Positions 12,686 through 25,333 of a stretch of DNA of 64,000 nucleotides are shown one piece after another. A model generated the notes under the pieces. That model was not told the DNA's origin and searched no databases. It was given only the letters and a program-made list of their open reading frames with translations. Made by a program: the position numbers and the translations under genes. This DNA is from Neospora caninum Liverpool (lineage: Eukaryota > Apicomplexa > Conoidasida > Eucoccidiorida > Sarcocystidae), in contig NC_018395.1 of the NCBI RefSeq assembly GCF_000208865.1, forward strand, positions 4,574,839-4,638,838. The letters are read 5' to 3'. Each line of letters opens with the position of its first letter. The first letter of the stretch is position 1.

Positions 12686-15600
12686 ATGGCGAGCATGGCC
12701 CTGTCGCTCTCCCCTGGGCAGGGGCGCTCGTCCCCCGCAAATTCCCGCTCTTCGCCTTCTGTGACCTACCGCTTTCCCAGCTTAGAAACGGCTGTCGGGA
12801 TGGCTGCCGAGGCTGCTTCCGGTGAAAAAAAGGAGACAGGACACACGCGCGCGCTGACCGCCGAGAGCAAAGCACTGCGAACAGGGGTCGAAGGAGACGG
12901 CTCTTTCTTTGAATCCGACGCCATGGACGAACGACCGAATCTGAAAAAGCTCCTCCCGGAGGAACCTTACTCAGGCGGCGCTCTCGATCGGCGCCTTCTC
13001 AATTTCCCCGGAAAATTTCGCACTCTTCGAGACCAGGGAATGGCAGAAGAGGAAGAAGATGGCGACGAATATGAAGAGGAAGATGACGAAGAGGAAGACG
13101 AGGACGGTGATGAAGAGGAAGACGAGGACGATGATGAAGAGGAAGATGACGAAGAGGATGGTGATGAGGAGGAAGACGAGGACGAAGAAGAGGGAGAGCA
13201 GAGAGGAGATAGAGGCCAACCGGGTGACGGGATGTCGATGTTTGAACAGCTTTCGCTATTGCACGGGGTGGACGAGAGCGCAGATGGAACGGTTTTCAAC
13301 GCAATGAGTTGGATGTGTAAGACGAGGAGTCTTCATTCCTCGTCCCTCTCCTCTTCTCTTTCGCCTTCTGGTCCGTCCGTCTCGCCTCTAGTGCCGGCTG
13401 CAGACAGCCGCTCTGGCTCGTTGAGTCGTCAAAGCACCATGGCAGACGCGGCTCCGGTCCCTGGACCGCCGAAGGGCCTTGAAACCCCAAACCCGCCTCC
13501 GACCGCGGTCGCGGAGACAGACACGTCTCTGTCGCAGCTAGCCACGCAGGAAGGAGACCCCAGCATCGGCGCCAGCATCGGGAGTCTCCTTCCGTCGGAA
13601 TTCTCGGCTGGTTCGTCAGCCTTTTCCCACGCTTCCTGTCTCCCGTCGTCCTTTCTCTCCGTGTGCCCGCCGCCGTCTCGCGTCTCTTTCTCGGCGTCCG
13701 CTGCTTCGGTCTCGCCTACGGCTTTGGGGCTGCTGCCGGGTCTTCCAGCGCCTTGGCAGCGTGAAGGGAAGGGAGAGTCTGGCGGACCGCCCGCCTGTCC
13801 AGAAGCAGATGGAGACGATCCAGAGGAGACAGAGGAGGCAGGAGAGAGCGCGACAGTGCGGCCTCACTGTCAGTCGTTTCCGGTCCACACGGGCGACCCC
13901 CGGATGCAGTTCTTCCTGGCCTCTGGCGCCTCGCTCGAACGCACCGCCCCCACCACGTGTGCCGGAGAAACGGGGATCGTTGCGCAGCGTCATAGAGAAG
14001 ACTCTGCGAAAAGGGGGGAAGCAGGAGGCGTGGACGCGGCTGAGGAAATCGAAAGAGTGGACGAGAGCGACGAATCCGCTGTCGACAGGGGGGCTGAAGG
14101 ACCGCAGAGTCTCAAGGACGGCAGCGAAAAAGAACGGGCTTTGGACAGGAGAGAAGGCGACGCGGCGGAAAGGGAACCAGGGAGAGAAGGGCGGGACGTT
14201 CGCGAAGAGTGGATTGCCCAGCTGCTCGAAACGTATGGGGACGGAACAGCCGGGACGCCGCCCCTCACAAATGCCTCTCGCTCTTCTTCCTTCCCTCCCA
14301 CGTCGGGTTTTCCTTCTTCGGCATCGATCGCAGCGGCGTTCCCAGGCCAAACTTTACCGATTCTTCCGGCGCCTTCAAACGCCGAGGGCACTGAGGCCGC
14401 AGACCCAGCAGCCTGGAGAGACAGCAGCACGGATTCCACATGGCTTCCCCTCCACACCGGCGCGCTCCCCTCCTCGGCTCCCGGCCTTTCTTTGTCCCCT
14501 TCATCCTCTTCCTCGGCGGCAGCTGACTCGTTTTTAAAGTCCTCTCCGCAGCCTAGCGCTGATTCTGCGCACCTTCGGGACCGGAGCATTGGCTCTGAGG
14601 ACAGCGGCGCGAGGGAGCCGGCGGAGGGAGAGAGAGACTGTCTCTCGCAAGACAAAGCTCGAGGTGCGCAGGAGAGTTTCTCGCTCGGCGAACACGGCGC
14701 TCTCGGCGAAGGACCCCACGTCTCCCCAGAAGAAAGTGCCTGCCTGGCGGAAGGAAGCGGAGTTGCGCTCAGCGCCTCGTGCGCGAGCGAAGGCCGAAGT
14801 TTTTGCACCGTAGCGCATGCGTCTGTCGAGCCAGAGGACGCTTTGCAGTCTCCTTGCCGGGATCCGGAGGCGCCGGAAAGGCCCTACACTGAGTCGTGCG
14901 GTGAAGACGTCGGCCTGGCGCAGGCGCCGCTGATGCGGAGCGGCGAAAGCGGAGAAACAGAGATGCGAATCGGAGAAGAGGAAGCGATCTGGGAGGCCAA
15001 AGAAGCGGGGGAAGGCACAGCAGAGCCGCAAAGGGATGACGCAGGCGAAGAAGGAGAAGCCGCTCCAGGAGGAAGCTTCGCGAAAGTCTGGCAAGACTGG
15101 ACGGTCACGAGTCGACTCGTGTTTGGAGCGCGCCGCCTCGCGGTGTATCGACAGCGCGTCATTTCGGCGACTCTCGCTTCCGAGGTCTCGCTTTCTGACG
15201 CGAGCAAAGCGGGCGGCGACGCGCGAGGAAATGCGTCTTCTTCGGGACACGCCAGCGCGGAGCAAGAACAGGACGCGCAGAGCGCCCCACTGCGAGGCGC
15301 AGCGGCGGAGGAGAGACCAGACAGCCATCGAGGCGCAGAAAGCACAGAAAAGGACAGCAGCCGCGGCTGGTGTGGACCCGCGAAAGAAGGGAGCCAGGGC
15401 GAGCATCGGGAGGCAGAGGGCGAAGCGGACGCCCGGCAGAGAGAGGAAGGTGTGAAGCGAGCGGTCATTTCGTACCGAGCCTTCAAGAGGGTAAGAGCAA
15501 AAACAGCACACGGCGAAGAGAGACAGAAATAGCCAGCCGCGGGAAATGGAGGGAACGCAGAGAATGGAGACCTCAACAAGGTGCTCGGTGATCCCTTCCT

Positions 15601-18600
15601 CCTTCTGCGCTTCGTTGCCTTCTTTCGACTTTCTCCCAGCTCGGCCACACTCTTTCTCTCTCTCTCTTCCGCGTGCGTCCCGTTTTCTTGCTTCGCTTTC
15701 TCGAAGTCTCCTGTTTCTTCGTTGATTTGCGTGTTCTTCCTCGTGTCGCTTTCTTCTCGCGTTTCTGCTCTTTCCGACGAACTGTCTGCTGGATCGGCTC
15801 TGCGCCCTCGTCTTTGGCGGATCCTCGCTTCGGTGTCTCGCATTCAGCTGAGAGAGAAGGTGCCGGCTTCCTTCGCGTCCTTCTTCACTCCGGCGACGTA
15901 CGCCCATCTCCTGCGCGATCTCGGCGGGCACACGGACTGTCAGTTGCTGGTTCGGACGCTCCTAAACGCATGTGAGGAAACGGGGAGAAACGAAAGGACG
16001 AGGAAGTGGGGAAAGGACTGCGAAGGGAAGAGAGGGGGAGACAGGCCTGTCGCGCCGGGGAGACGTCAGGAACGGAGAAGAGAAGCCGCCGCGGGATCCC
16101 GGCGACGGGGGGGGGGACGGTCCAGGCGGGGGGAGGGAACGAGACAGAGGGAAGGCGCCGACAAACTGGAAGAAAAGAGGCAGCGACGCAGCAGAAAGAC
16201 CCAAGTGGAGGGGAGCTGGACCGCCTCCCCCCCGCCCCGTGGGTGACTGGGAAACAAACGGCAAGCTGGGTCTTGACTACGGACTGTCGAACTCGTGCCC
16301 GTTCTCCTCAGGCGTTTCCCTTCTGAGTCGTTCCTCGCCCCATCTACGAAAAAGAGCTCTCCGCCGGTTCCGTCGCGAGAGTTCGCACTGTTTCTTTCTC
16401 GTCTTCTGTTGCGCGCCGTCTCTGTCTTCCTCTCTGTGCTGTGGACTTCGCTTCTCAACAAAAACACCAAGCTGTCGGCAGTGTTCGTTTTCGTTGTCCT
16501 GGTTCGGCAGCCTTCAATCGCTTTGTGAGGCACGAGTGCGAGGCGTTCGTGGATCCAACCACCAGACGACTCACGAAGGCTGTGAGAATGTGGATGAGGG
16601 GAAAAAACGCTAAGAGTGAAGACGAGAGTGAGAGGGGGAAAAGAGAGCGAAGGTGACGGAGATCCAGATCTGGAGTCGCAACATACAGGAGAGAGAACCA
16701 AAAGGCAGACGCGAGGCGAAACGCCGAGACAAAAGAGAGCCTAAAACCCTAATTTCGTAAATGTTTGCGATAGAACCCTAACGCAAATGATATTTACGCA
16801 GTCCAGCCCTGTATTATTTAACCCAGTGTTCAAGGGAGAAAGAGCCAGAGAGAGACAAGGAGAGAGACAAGGAGAGAGAAAGCAGCGAGTTACGGAGAGA
16901 CAGGGAAAGACAGGGACAGAGATTGACACAGAGGGAGGGGGGAAAGACTTGCCAGAGGCGGGAGCGGGAGAGGCAGGAGGCAGTGTTGCCTGGACGACGC
17001 CCATTTTCGTTTACGTCCGTCATCGAGTTCTGATCCAGGGATTGGCTTGGGAGAGCAGCGACAGCCGTGTGGACTGTCACCTCTGTCCGGTTTTTATTTT
17101 CTTCCTTCTAGAATTTCAAACGAATGCTGGAGGCGTGGAGCGACGACCCTACGCGCATCGCCCTCGCCGCGCTCAAGCAGCAAGACGCAGAATCGCAGCC
17201 TGGTCTCTTTGAGTTCTTCACTTCCTACATCGTAAGGCCTCGACACTCGCTTTCCTTGAGGGGTTGCCTCTTGCGTCTCGCGTGCGCTCCCGGGGCATGT
17301 GCGCGATCTTCTCGCGACGCTCTGCTCAATTGTCGGTCCTTCTATTCCACTAACTCTCTTGACTGCTTCCATGTACACGCCGGTATCTACATTTAAGCGA
17401 TGCGGCCTTCCCAGTGAAGCGTCCGCTTTCTTTGACGCGCACGTGTTTCGGCATCGAGTGCACGTCAGGTCTTGTCCTCAGTTTTTTCTGCGTTCTCGCC
17501 TCTCCGATGCCAAGCGCCGCATCATCCTTTCTTCAGCAGCTTCGACTGCTGACCTTCCGCCGTTCCTGGTGTCGCTCTGGTGCGCATTTTCCAAATGTAA
17601 GCGGAGAGGTGTTCTTTGCCTCCTCGCCCGTCTCGGCCTTCACCCGGAGACCATGCGCCCATTTGTGCGGGGAAGGAGGACCGACGTGGAAACGAAAAAT
17701 GCGGGGGGATCCAATGATCTTGAAAGTCTTTGCTTACCGGATCCAAGTTCTTGCCATTCACTATGCGACGGCATCGACAGTCCACATCGACTGTCTGAGT
17801 CTCAGAACTGAAGCCACAGTGGGCCTCGACGAGTTCTGCCTCCGGGCGCCGCGCGCAGGCTCTGGTAGGACACCGCGTCGCCGAGTGTTCTCTTCATTGA
17901 CGCGGCTCGTCGCTCGTTTTTCGCTTCTGGTCTCCAGGCAGGCCTTTCTCCGGCGTCCGATTTCAATTCCTCCTTTCAGGTAGAGAGACTGTTCTTCATG
18001 CTCGATCCAGACGAGACAGGCTGTATCAAGGTAGCGGAGCTTCTCAGTCTCCCGGAATTCGAAAAATTCATGGATATCGTCTACAGGCCGGTAGGCAGCC
18101 AACGAGTCGCAGAAAACCCCGTCTTGGCTACGCGCGACAACAGGAGCTGAAAGGCAGGCGCTTGCGCATGCACAAGAAGCAAAAGGGACAGGGTTACGCA
18201 GACACGTTTGACAAAAAACATGACGCCCTCGAGTTTCTCGCTCCATCATCCTCTACATCAATTATATATATATATATATGCATATGGAAACTTATGCATA
18301 CATGTATGTGTATATGTATATATATATATTGGAGAAGAGATACAGGATATACGCGGATCCGTAGCGTTGTGTGGAAATCATGGGAAACAAGAGAAATCTG
18401 GTGTTTGAGCTCACGAACGAGGGGAGGCCACACAGGGAGAACCGCCGGCGGTCTGTGGTTTCAATTTATTCCCGTCGTCGTCGCTGTGGAGGGACAGGAG
18501 TGATGCGTAACTCGGTTTTCTGCGGGAGAGACAAGGCGATCGCTGGGGTGGAAAACGGCAGATTCCTTGGCGGCGTGTATCGTTCGCAACTGGAGGCACG

Positions 18601-20278
18601 TACAGTATCCTAGATACTATAGGGCAACCTCTCGGCAAAGCAACACAGGCAACGAATGACGGAAAGCGCATTGCTGCGTTATGCAGACAGATCTATTTCC
18701 AACCCTCCAAGATAAATTTTTCTCAGGTGTTTCGCGTTTTCGCGTCGCATTTCCTCTTTCTTCATATTTCATTGCCGTGTTCACTTCGCTCTGACACACG
18801 ATCCGTTTTGGATTCTGGCGTTTCCCCGTCAGCCCGCGAGGCCGGTCTTTTCCGGGGATGAGGAGAGGCGACGGGGACCGCCCCAGGCAGAGAGATGGTG
18901 ACTCCGTTTTGCTCGTGTGTGATCAGTTGGGCACGGAGTTTGCAGATTGCGCGCAGCAGCTGCAGCCGCAGTTCGCCTTCGACATTTTCTGTAAGGCCCC
19001 GCGGGGCGGGAGAGAGCGGAAAGGGGGAACGAGGCGCGAAAAACAGAAAGAAGACGGGGCAACCGGCAGACGGAAAGAGAGGGAACAGGCAAGGCAGCGG
19101 GCGGGAGATGAGGAGAGAAGACACACAGGCCAGCGCAGAAGGCTGCGCGGGTTGTGTGCGGTGCTGGAAAAGGAAGGGCGAGAGCTGCATAAGACAGAAC
19201 CTTCATGGCAAAGTGGGGAGCAGTGGCGGGAGACAGCAAGCGTTTGAGAAGAGACCCGAAATGTCCTTGGAAAAGCCGATTCAAGTTTCTTTCACGCGTC
19301 CCGTGCGGCGTAACTCTGCACATCCCTGTTTTCGTCTGTTTCCGCCTCGCCTTTGATCTTTAGGCTTTCTCCGGGAAGAAAACTGCGTCCTTTCAGCAGG
19401 AGTTCTCGCTTCCCTGTGCGACGCCCTGAGGGTGCACATTTGCTCGCAAACCTATCACGTCTCTCCAATCGTCCTCAGTCGCCTGTTTGCCTCTTCGAAG
19501 ATTCGGACGCGGTACCACGCCCTGGCGCCTTCTTCGTCTCAGGAATCTGAATCGAGTGTTTCCCCGGAGACAACTGTGTCTCCTGCGTCTTCGCCTTGCG
19601 AGACGAGCACGAAGAGCTGCAGCGAGAGAGCGCCGGACAACGCGCGAGACAAGGCGAGCGGCCGAGAGACGACGAAGAGCGTTGTGCCAGATTCGGAAGC
19701 ACAGATTCCAGAGAGGCAACAGGGACAGTCGGCGTCAGCAGACGGCGCAGCTTCGCCCCGGCCGGCGACTTCCCCTGCGCTCTCTGCCGCCGAGTCGCGA
19801 ACAGCGGGAGAGACGCAGTCTGAAGCGGACCAGAGAAGTCAAGCCCAGCGGGAGGAGACGGGAGAGAGAGACGCGCACGTGAATGGAGACCAAACGCGCC
19901 CCGTTGTGCCTGTCTTGGTAACCTAGGGGAGAACAAGGGAAACGGATACGAGGCCGTCAAAAAGTCACACACTATTCAGATACAGGCACAGGCGCAGTGT
20001 TTACGAAAGTCGAGAGATAATTCCAGGGCTGTGTCCAGGGGAACAGCTGTGCGTTTCAATGGTCAGGTTCGGAGTTCCTTAATACGCACACGCGCGCGGA
20101 CACTTAACTGCCGGACCGAAGGAGGGACACTCGTGCTCTATCCATTTCTACATATAGATGGAAACATACCAATACACACATATTTATGTATGTATGTATA
20201 TATATATATATATATATGTTTATATACGTTTTCCATGTTAATATATGTTTGTATACATATATATATATATACATATAT

Positions 20279-20309
<31 letters not shown>

Positions 20310-20340
20310 CTTATATACATATATATATACATATATATAC

Positions 20341-20381
<41 letters not shown>

Positions 20382-22944
20382 CGTGCACCTGCGTATGCGG
20401 GAGTAAATCCGTCGATGGTCTGCCGTCCGTCCCCCCGCGGGCGTCTGAACCTTTGGAGACGGAAGCGTCTTTTCGCCTGTCAGCGTTGTTTTGGGAGGGG
20501 ATTTTTGTCGGTCTGGGGGATTCTGTGTGGCGTCGTTTTTTGGCAGTTTCTGAAACGCGACACGCGCAGTGTCTGCGTCTCATGCACCCTCGCCGGCTGC
20601 TCCGTAGCCAACCGTTTTTCGTCCACGGCTGTCTGCGTCGTCCCCTCCGCGTTTCGGCTTTGTTGGCCTGTAGGAGCGAGAGGAACTGTTCCGTTTTCTG
20701 TTCACTTTGGAGTTTTGCTCCTGCGTCTGGGCTGAGGACGCGGCGAACATTCGCGCTCTGCCGCCTTCGGTAAGGAAAAGCGCGAGGAGCGAGCGCGAAC
20801 CCTGAAGCGCAAAAACACCAGCGGAAGTTCCCGACAACAAGCAACCACAAAGCACAGGAGAGAAGAGGAGGACAGAAAGAAGGGAAGTGCAAAAGGCGCG
20901 AAAAGGCACGGGGGTGGAGAGGCACTCAACGAGTCGTGAAGACGGAAGGCATCGCGCGCGTCCACGAGACAAAGGAGGACACGAAACAAAGCAGTTGCCA
21001 CCACCTAGAGGAAAAGATCGGAAGCATCGATGGAAGGATCGGGCCAGCGGCGGCAGCGAGAGCCTTTCGAGAATGGAAGAGCGAGAAGAGTCGTGGCGGG
21101 AGTGGAGAGCCGGAGAGCGGAACGAAGGACGGGAAACAGAACTCGAAGAAGAGCTGCCTTCTCTCTTCCAGCGGGACCTCTCCTCTCATCCCCCTCTTCT
21201 TTCTCTTCCTCCACTCTCTGAGGCATGCTTGGTTTGCGAACTTCTCGCTGCTCCGGCTCTCGCTTCTGGTGCGGCTCTGCTGCGCAGATTCGCCTGTCTC
21301 GGCGTTGCCTCTGCGTCTGGTTTTTGCTTTTGTGCATTCGTCTGGTGTGTTCTGTTTCCTCTGCTCCCTTTCGTCCCGTTGGGGTTGTCGCTTTTCATTT
21401 TGTTGGCCCTTTCTCTCCGCTCTCTGTCGCAGTGCATTTCCTCCGCGCTCGCCTTCGTGTGGAAGTTGCTCGACGTTGACGGAAAGGGAACTGTGGGAGT
21501 GTCTGACATTCAAACTCTCTGGAAGGCAAGTCTCCAACAAGCAGCGAAGAGGCGACAAGAGAAAGAGGCGTACAGGGGGAGATGAGGAACATCAGAGAGA
21601 GAGGAGAGAGACGGGGAGGAATAGGAAGTGGGCGGAAGAACGAGCGTTTTGGTCAGAGGTGCCGGAGGATGATGCGGGAGGCTCTAGGTGTGGGTTTCGA
21701 GTGTTTTCTTTTTCGTCTTTTTTTGTTTTCTGCCGCAAGTCCTGACTTGTCGCTCCTGGAACGGAAAGGCTTCCCCGCGCCTCATGTGAGAGATCTTTCT
21801 CCTCTCGCCATCTGTCTCTTGTCGCCTTTTTGCTTTTCTTTCACGCGACTTCGGTTTAGGCAATTTGCTTGGAGCTGAGAACCACCGGTCTCTTCCCCTT
21901 CGTCGACGAACTTCCGGAAGGCTCCGTGGAGCTGGAACTTCTGGACCGTCTCCAACCTGCTGGCAAATCCTTTGTGACAAGAGAGGAATTCTTGCAAAAC
22001 CATGTAAGATCCCACGGCGCTTTCGGCCTCTCGAGTCTCCGCATTCTTCTGCCCAGTCCATCACGCTTCACGTTTGCTTTCCATATATATATATATATAT
22101 ATATGTGTCTCTTACATCCGTGTCGACAGTGAAGCGGTGTCGGAGCGTTTCACACGAAAGCCGTTGCGCCTTTCCTCTTCTTTTTTTCCTCTCGAGTCAC
22201 CTTTCGTTGCGTCGCCTCCCCACGCTCTGTCTCTCGTATTTGGATCTTGCCACCACGTCCGTCTCTATCTTGATCTATGTCGATCTATCTATTCACCTGT
22301 TTCTTTTTCGCTCGCTGCATTGTTTTGGCGTGGTGCATACAACAGTGAAAAAGGGTGTTTTTTGTTGTGGAAAAGATCGTACCCAGCTGTTGCTCCTGCT
22401 TGCTCACGTACCGTCTTCCCCATGTGTCTCTGTCTTTGTAGACCGAGGCGAGAGTCTTCGCCATGTACCTCCTCTCGCCAACTTTCTTCTCGCTCTTTGA
22501 GCAGCGCGAACGGATTCCTGGGGTAAGAGGGCGTCTCTGCTAAAACCAGAAGATGTCGCCGTCTTTCGGGCTTTTCGCCTACCGCGTCCGAGCCGTCGTT
22601 CTGTGCACGACTCTCCTGTGTCGGTTGTGGGACGCTCCGATCGCCTCTCCGAGATGGTTTCAATTCCTCGCAAGAGGGAGAAGACAGGAACGATACGCGT
22701 TCTGCAGACTCGCGCGACGAGCGAAGACGGGGACGAGGGCTTACAAACTTTCCTTGAGAAAGACCCGCACTTGCGTAGTTGCGCCGCGGGCCTTTTAAAC
22801 CAAGGAGGCAAAAAGGAAAAAAGTGAACGCGCAAATGACAGACGCTCCTCGCGTATGCATCCAGTACTATGGTATCTGGCCTTCGCACTTCGCTCCATAT
22901 ATATTTATATATATGGTATATATATATGGTATATATATGGTATG

Positions 22945-22985
<41 letters not shown>

Positions 22986-23298
22986 ACCTCATTGTGCATG
23001 ATCCGATATCTGCAGACGCGGTTGAAAACTACATGCGTATGTCGTACATCTGCATTTGAGTGCGTGGTGGTTCGTGTCTCCCGTTGTCCCTACCTTTGTT
23101 TGCTCGTGTCGTTGCAGAGCGTCACTCTCTCTTTTCCTTCTTTCTTTTTTCAGGCGCCGCTCCTTCCTGGCCGGTCTGCTTCCCCGCTCTAGGCAGAGGA
23201 GAGTGCAGGCGTTTTTTGAACTGAAAAGGCGAATGGGAGGAATCGACGAGTTTATGGCTGCGCAGGCGCAAGTGGGCGGGGAAGGTGCGCGAGGCTAA
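12686..23298 (+). CDS. PP2A B''-type regulatory subunit, PPP2R3C/G5PR-like, with long N-terminal extension
   Basis: Probable EF-hand regulatory subunit that targets protein phosphatase 2A. Exons by splice signals and phase: 12686-15490, 15848-15971, 16511-16581, 17112-17231, 17980-18090, 18891-18990, 19364-19917, 21433-21525, 21860-22003, 22442-22522, then 23209-23298 (or 23154-23192). Total about 1430 residues against about 450 for the animal protein. The start ATG has a good coccidian context (TCAAATGG). The family match is colinear: SYRAFKR then [86 protein letters not shown] and [19 protein letters not shown] follow the order of the PPP2R3C core. The first ~780 residues are disordered, with an Asp/Glu run at about residues 118-172. 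Exon 7 carries a ~130-residue Ser/Glu-rich insertion. A ~20-residue core segment expected between exons 7 and 8 was not found, so an exon may be missing from the model. The last exon is uncertain: the site at 23153 has the better pyrimidine tract, the one at 23208 the more protein-like product. Family assignment is from memory, not a search. Confidence 0.75.
18262..18330. repeat. (TA)n microsatellite in an intron
   Basis: Two TA tracts separated by a short TATGCATA-containing linker, inside the intron 18091-18890 of the PPP2R3C-like gene. Confidence 0.85.
20180..20380. repeat. Long compound (TA)n/(TATG)n/(TAC)n microsatellite in an intron
   Basis: About 200 bases of TA-rich repeat with TATG and TATAC interruptions, the largest microsatellite in the window. 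It lies in the intron 19918-21432 of the PPP2R3C-like gene. Confidence 0.9.
21526..21859 (+). other. GC-AG intron of the PPP2R3C-like gene
   Basis: Exon 8 ends TGGAAG at 21525 and the intron begins GCAAGT, the classical context for a GC donor. It ends ggtttag at 21859. Joining across it gives [13 protein letters not shown] with no phase shift, which lines up with the family's FFRAIQEL helix. Reading through instead leads to a stop within 60 bases. Confidence 0.75.
22082..22104. repeat. (TA)n microsatellite in an intron
   Basis: Perfect TA tract just downstream of exon 9 of the PPP2R3C-like gene. Confidence 0.85.
22898..22983. repeat. (TA)n microsatellite with TATGG interruptions
   Basis: TA tract broken by repeated ATATGG units, in the last intron of the PPP2R3C-like gene. 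Confidence 0.9.
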
Positions 23299-24506
23299 AA
23301 AGCAAGAAACCTGCGGAACGGGCGTCTCTTTTTTTTCGGTCTGTCACGCGGTTCCTCGTGTGTCTCTGGAAAATAGCGATTTCCTAGCCTCTTCTCTCTT
23401 CTCTTCACAAATACACACACGCGCGCATCTCTCTTGTCCCTTTCTCCTCTTTCGTCTCTATCGCCTCCAGCTCCGCGGCCCAGTCCTTTCGTAGGCTCTT
23501 TCCTCACGCCTTTCTTCAGCCGGTCCCCTCGATGATCGTCTGAGCCTGGAACTCCCCTCTTCCTTCTTTCTTTTCCTTCTTCGTTTTCTTTCTCCCCACT
23601 ATTCTGGTTCTTGTTCCCTTCTCTTTTGTCTTCCCCTTCTTGTCCTTCATCCTTCTTCCCTTGCTTCTTGTTCGTATTCTTGCTCTTTCGTCTTCATCGC
23701 TTTCGTTCGCCTCCTTCTCACCCTTCATCGCCCTTCAGCCCTCCGCCGGTTGCGTGCAATTTCCGTCTATCTTGACTCGCCTAACGTTCCGGCGCACTGC
23801 CTGTTTTTGCCTCCAGTGTATTTGCCTTCGCCCTCTTGGCGCATTTTCAGCGGCTGCGTCGCACGCTGACCCTCGACTGCTTGATTTGTTTGTTGTCGAA
23901 AACGGAAAGATTGAAATCGCGTGTTCTACGCAAGACGTTTTCGCTCATGCATGTGACAAGAACGCGACAGAAATCGCCCTCTGACTGTCTGCCGCCACCC
24001 TGCAGCCTCTGTGCACCAAGTTGGGGAAGCGAGGGAGAAAAGGGAAAGGCGATAAATCACGCCACAAACAAGAAGCCGCCTGAAACCGAAAGCGAATCAA
24101 AGACAATGCTACGAGGCGACAACGGCTACAAACAAGGAAACCTCTGCACGGAAAAAAAAGAAACGCCCTTATTCCCACTCTTCCCAGAGAAAACCCGTTG
24201 GGGAAAAGCGACGCCTCTTGCGCGTCCTGGGCAGTAAACCCCTCTGTACATTCAACATCGCACCCTCGCGTATCTTTACGCAAACGGGAAAAAAACGAGG
24301 ACGGCCGCAGCCGTCGACGGGCGCTGAGCGTCCTTCGCTTGGACAGTACGGAACGAAAGCTGAGTTTGAGTTTTCCCTTTCGCCAACCGACTCGAAACGG
24401 CGAAACGACACCTGTCCCACATGCACACGCATATGTAGTGACGCTTGGAATGCCCTCGGAACGGGCTGAACCGACAACGAACAAGGAAAGTGGAGAGGTG
24501 AACAAA
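23299..24506. other. Convergent spacer (two 3' UTRs)
   Basis: About 1.2 kb between the end of the PPP2R3C-like gene and the stop codon of the next, minus-strand gene. It is pyrimidine-rich on the plus strand around 23400-23720. No coding frame with convincing character is seen on either strand. Confidence 0.55.
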
Positions 24507-25296
24507 TCACAGCGACAGGATGTTGAGTCTGTACACCACGTCGACGCCTGACGTGGACGGAAGGAGATTTGAGCAGATGTCGAAAATCTCCTCTTCCCGT
24601 TCTCTTTCTGCTGTCTCTGCCTCTTCCGGTGACTCTGAAGACTGGCGGTTGGGCGGCAAAAAGGCGCCTGCCGTTTCCTCGCCGGCGCTTGGAGACGAAG
24701 GGGCTGGAGACACAAGAGAGAAGAAGCGAGAGACGCGTGCATCGGACTTGAGAAAACCACAGACCTAAGAATGAATGGTCGCGAGGAGCCGGGACAGAGG
24801 TGCACAGTACCGAGGAGCAGAGAAGTGGGAAAGAAAAGAGAGAGAAAAAGGATTTGAAAACGCTGTTTTCTACGGGGGAAGCACTTAAAAAGGCACGAGA
24901 CAGGCTAGGCCCCTCGTAACGAAGAAAAGGAAAGAAAGTCGAAAAATCGGAGCAAAACCGTGTGTTTTTTGGGGGGGGATAGCGGCAGTGGATGGCCTTA
25001 GCTGCCCTGGTCTCTGCTGGTGCGTTCGGAAGCTCGGTCGCGCGATTTGAATCTTTAGCGAGGCTACTGCAGCTTTCTCCGGCGCCTCACCTCCGGCTGG
25101 TGGGGCACACTCAGCGACGTGACGCTCCGTCGCCTCCACCGCCCTGGGGAAAACGAGGAGGAGACATGCCTGCCTGTGCACACGTTCCTTTGCCACGACT
25201 TCCCACCGGCCAGTTTCCTGCAAGAACACACACACAAATCGACCGAGCCCGCCACGCGGAAACCTCTCATTTAACTACATATATATACACATATAG

Positions 25297-25333
<37 letters not shown>

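Noticed and set aside
14534..15931. Long minus-strand open frame of 465 codons
   Set aside because: It is antisense to exon 1 of the PPP2R3C-like gene, where GC- and purine-rich codon use leaves the other strand open. It has no domain or splice support.
16741..16800. AAACCCTAA and GAACCCTAA, resembling telomere repeat units
   Set aside because: Only two isolated heptamer-like matches inside an intron, with no tandem array; chance is sufficient.
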